A stretch of DNA of 6,658 nt from Candidatus Methanoperedentaceae archaeon (GTDB lineage: Archaea > Halobacteriota > Methanosarcinia > Methanosarcinales > Methanoperedenaceae): positions 1-6,658 of the forward strand of contig DAHXMQ010000269.1 in NCBI GenBank assembly GCA_027371625.1. Reading direction: 5' to 3'. Positions 5,170 to 6,658 of this stretch are shown piece after piece. The notes below the pieces were generated by a model. The model searched no databases. It was not told the origin of the DNA and saw only the letters and a list, made by a program, of their open reading frames with translations. Both the position numbers and the translations under genes were made by a program. How positions within the stretch are numbered: position 1 is the first letter of the stretch; the number at the start of each line of letters is the position of its first letter.

Positions 5170-5691
5170 ATGGCGGAATTAGGTAAGAGTATAACAGGTG
5201 GAATAATTGGAGGCATAATCGGAGCTACTGTCATGGCTATCGTCCTTATAGCCAGTAAGGTAATGATGGGGCTGCCTAAGTTTGCCGATTTCGTAATAAT
5301 GGGCACCTTTGTCGGAGGAACAGGAAGCTCAGCCGCAGGCGCAGGATTTATAGCGCATTATCTAACTGGAATAATACTGGGCGCAATCCTTGGAGCTATA
5401 GTTGCGTCTGTAGAACGGCTTAGGCTGACAAGTTGGAGAAAGGCTACCGGCATAGGGATGCTATACGGTGTCATCGTATGGCTGGTCTTCTTCCTTCCCA
5501 TTGTAATGTACGGATTCGCCCCGATAATGATGAAAATGATGGGACCTGCAGCCGCCGGTATGCTTCCCATGGTGCTCGGCATAGCTTTCATCGGGCATTT
5601 ACTATACGGCATAAGCGTTGGAGCTTTGATATTCGTTGCAACAAGAACAGAGCACACTTCACCTTCAGCGTGCAGCGAATGTGCCACTTGA
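5170..5691 (+). CDS. Polytopic membrane protein, DUF6789/YagU-like (copy 1)
   Basis: This 173-residue protein has about four hydrophobic segments: about 7-29, 46-83 (possibly one long hairpin with 'AHYLTGIILGAILGAIVASV'), 94-116 and 128-161. Gly-rich helices, 'GLPKFADFVIMGTFVGG' and 'LYGVIVWLVFFLPIVMYG' recall the DUF6789/YagU-type membrane families, whose function is not established; this assignment is from memory and tentative. The hydrophilic C-terminal tail ends in C-S-E-C, a thiol pair absent from the second copy at the right edge. The ATG at 5170 is chosen on AGGAGTGAG. The last 48 bp of the membrane core (5594-5641) recur exactly, inverted, at 6611-6658. The gene is closed by a strong hairpin/T-tract. 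The promoter is not clear; AAAAATAGTAAA near 5065-5075 and GGTATATT near 5020-5027 are candidates. Confidence 0.8.
   Translation: MAELGKSITGGIIGGIIGATVMAIVLIASKVMMGLPKFADFVIMGTFVGGTGSSAAGAGFIAHYLTGIILGAILGAIVASVERLRLTSWRKATGIGMLYGVIVWLVFFLPIVMYGFAPIMMKMMGPAAAGMLPMVLGIAFIGHLLYGISVGALIFVATRTEHTSPSACSECAT
5594..5641 (+). repeat. 48-bp perfect inverted repeat, left arm
   Basis: Every base matches the reverse complement of 6611-6658. The arm lies inside the coding sequence of copy 1 (ending ...ALIFVA). The match stops at 5642 and cannot be followed leftwards because its partner runs into the window end; the real repeat may be longer. Confidence 0.97.
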
Positions 5692-5700
5692 AATCCAAAA

Positions 5701-5735
5701 GCTGCCTGCTTTTCCAGGCAGCACCTGTTCTTTTT
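5701..5735 (+). terminator. Hairpin plus T-tract terminator or attenuator
   Basis: GCTGCCTG (5701-5708) and CAGGCAGC (5715-5722) form a perfect 8-bp GC-rich stem with loop CTTTTC, followed after 5 nt by TTCTTTTT (5728-5735). It begins 9 nt after the stop of copy 1 and ends directly before the GGAGAGG ribosome site of the next gene. It can therefore act as a terminator for copy 1 and as a brake on read-through into the CPLC gene. Confidence 0.75.
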
Positions 5736-5745
5736 GGAGAGGTTT

Positions 5746-6208
5746 ATGTTCGATAATATAACCAGCGTTTTAAAAAACAGATCATATCTGATCCTAGCTG
5801 TGTTTTCTACTGTGGTCATGACCTATATTTATGCGGTATTCACCAATTTAACAATGGGAGTGGAAATAAACCCGATCAACGGTATTTTGACAATCATCAT
5901 GGCGATCATTTCAGGGATTTACCCTTACCCTCTTCATTTATAATCTCAGGGAGATGAGAGCTAAAAATTCAGGAAATGTGGGATTTGCAGGCATGTTCTT
6001 AGGTTTTTTTACATCAGCATGTCCCTTATGCGCGCCCCTTCTGGTGTCGCTGCTGGGAATATCCGCACCGCTTGCATTTATTTTAAGCAGGAATCTGTGG
6101 TTAGAGATAGCTTCTATTGGGATACTGTTATTTGCCCTATACAGACTCTCGAGCAGTATGAATAAGGGCTCATGCTCGGGAAAAAAATCGAATGAGGCTC
6201 ATTGTTGA
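5746..6208 (+). pseudogene. CPLC-motif membrane protein split by a +1 frameshift
   Basis: Translation from ATG 5746 (GGAGAGG 3 nt upstream) runs as a membrane protein up to about residue 57, then goes out of frame at about 5914-5916 and stops at 5943. The downstream frame continues the protein without loss: removing one G of the GGG at 5914-5916 gives 'IISGFTLTLFIYNLREMRAK' and a 153-residue product. The restored protein has four hydrophobic segments (about 13-33, 45-67, 78-112, 115-136), with 'SACPLCAPLL' at 90-99 holding CPLC at 92-95 in or near a helix, and two further Cys (143, 153) in a basic tail. A CxxC in a membrane helix suggests thiol-disulfide or metal handling; I do not know the family. 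It may be a pseudogene, a sequencing error in a G run, or a real frameshift site. The 3' end overlaps the HxlR gene by 10 bp, tail to tail. Confidence 0.75.
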
Positions 6209-6576
6209 GTCTGGTTTTCCTTATATGCGATATCACATGGCGTATTTGTTCTTTCTGTGTTTTTTGAATAGACCCACTTCATCAAGGGCACTATAGCTTC
6301 ACGCAGCGATTTCCCATCTTCTGTCAGCGAGTATTCAACCCTGGGCGGTATTTCTGCATAGGCTTCCCTTTTAATCAATCCTGCCTCTTCAAGCTCCTTC
6401 AGCCTGTCGGAAAGTACTTTGGAATTGATATCGCCCAGAGTATCCCTTATTTCGCTGTATCTTATCATCTGAGAGTTGCCAATGATGTTAATGACCAGCA
6501 ATGCCCATTTTTTGCTGATAATATCCATCACTCCACCCAAAGGGCAGATGCAGTTACTTTCCTTTTGTAAAGTCAT
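6199..6576 (-). CDS. HxlR-family winged-helix transcriptional regulator
   Basis: The product is 125 residues from ATG 6576 (or 128 from GTG 6585; GTGAGG lies only 4 nt before the ATG, so the choice is open). It has the HxlR layout: N-terminal 'CPLGGVMDIISKKWALLVI', the recognition region 'RYSEIRDTLGDINSKVLSDRLKELEEAGLIKRE', and the wing 'PPRVEYSLTEDGKSL', then a dimerisation helix. Length fits the family (100-130). The Cys in the CP motif (Cys11 from the ATG) is at the position that senses electrophiles or oxidants in characterised members such as YodB and HypR; Cys9 and a C-terminal Cys114 are also present. Redox or electrophile sensing is thus possible but not shown. It lies 26 nt downstream of the stop of membrane protein copy 2 on the same strand, suggesting cotranscription, and points into the CPLC gene. 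Likely targets are the flanking membrane genes. Confidence 0.88.
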   Translation of the reverse strand: MTLQKESNCICPLGGVMDIISKKWALLVINIIGNSQMIRYSEIRDTLGDINSKVLSDRLKELEEAGLIKREAYAEIPPRVEYSLTEDGKSLREAIVPLMKWVYSKNTERTNTPCDIAYKENQTQQ

Positions 6577-6602
6577 TTTCCTCACTTAAAGCAGCTTTTA
6601 TT

Positions 6603-6658
6603 TCAACCACTTGCAACGAATATCAAAGCTCCAACGCTTATGCCGTATAGTAAATGCC
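6603..6658 (-). CDS. C-terminal end of a second copy of the DUF6789/YagU-like membrane protein (partial, enters from right edge)
   Basis: Read on the minus strand, the edge sequence encodes HLLYGISVGALIFVASG and then stops (TGA 6605-6603). The first 48 bp are identical to copy 1 in the same reading frame. After GCA the copy diverges: it has Ser-Gly-stop where copy 1 has a 16-residue tail with C-S-E-C. Post-stop sequence is again alike (TTGAAAT ... AAAAGCTGC), but the hairpin of copy 1 is lacking, so transcription could run on into the HxlR gene. The N-terminal part lies outside the window. Confidence 0.75.
   Translation of the reverse strand, partial: HLLYGISVGALIFVASG
6611..6658 (-). repeat. 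48-bp perfect inverted repeat, right arm
   Basis: This is the reverse complement of 5594-5641 with no mismatch, and it reaches the last base of the window. The arms enclose 969 bp (5642-6610). Confidence 0.97.

Noticed and set aside
1..6658. CRISPR arrays, tRNA or rRNA genes, insertion sequences
   Set aside because: No regularly spaced direct repeats, cloverleaf-like segments, rRNA-like stretches or transposase motifs seen on either strand.
6611..6658. Right inverted-repeat arm as terminal inverted repeat of a transposon
   Set aside because: Both arms lie inside coding sequence in the same reading frame of paralogous genes and there is no transposase between them; duplicated genes explain them better.

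Overview
The window looks archaeal, most likely a methanogen-related euryarchaeon; Methanosarcinales or Methanoperedens-like is my best guess, made from memory of gene families and not proven here. The signs are strong GGAGGTGA-type Shine-Dalgarno sites, TATA-like boxes at the right distance from several starts, a small C2H2 zinc-finger protein, a DUF2769-type cysteine-rich protein, a COG3199-type NAD kinase and an N-terminal rubredoxin extension typical of archaeal glutamate-synthase-like proteins. TTG and GTG starts are used.

Left part (1-2726) is all on the minus strand. Reading leftwards from 2726 it holds: a protein with a His-Cys zinc-knuckle-like N terminus and five 19-residue tandem repeats; a DUF2769-type eight-cysteine protein; a 33-residue C2H2 zinc finger; a full-length TSUP (TauE/SafE) membrane exporter; a half-size second TSUP gene that keeps only the C-terminal module; and the start of a rubredoxin-domain protein that runs off the left edge. 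The first three are probably one unit and the last three another. The common theme is thiol, metal and sulfur/redox chemistry.

Middle part (2727-4974): a 354-bp divergent promoter region, then two plus-strand genes. The first fuses a CoA-binding Rossmann domain to a thioredoxin with an intact WCGPC site. The second is a predicted NAD kinase, so cofactor and thiol redox again sit together.

Right part (4975-6658) is the most unusual. A polytopic membrane protein (5170-5691, +) is followed by a strong hairpin/T-tract terminator and by a CPLC-containing membrane protein broken by a +1 shift (5746-6208, +). Facing these are a HxlR-family regulator (6199-6576, -) and, at the right edge, the tail of a second copy of the first membrane protein (6603-6658, -). 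The two copies share a perfect 48-bp inverted repeat that reaches the last base of the window. The two copies therefore bracket a 969-bp segment that homologous recombination could flip. A flip would exchange the C-terminal tails of the two membrane proteins and exchange which copy lies upstream of the CPLC protein and which lies upstream of the HxlR regulator. This is my lead candidate for an undescribed arrangement, but an assembly effect at a repeat must be excluded first.
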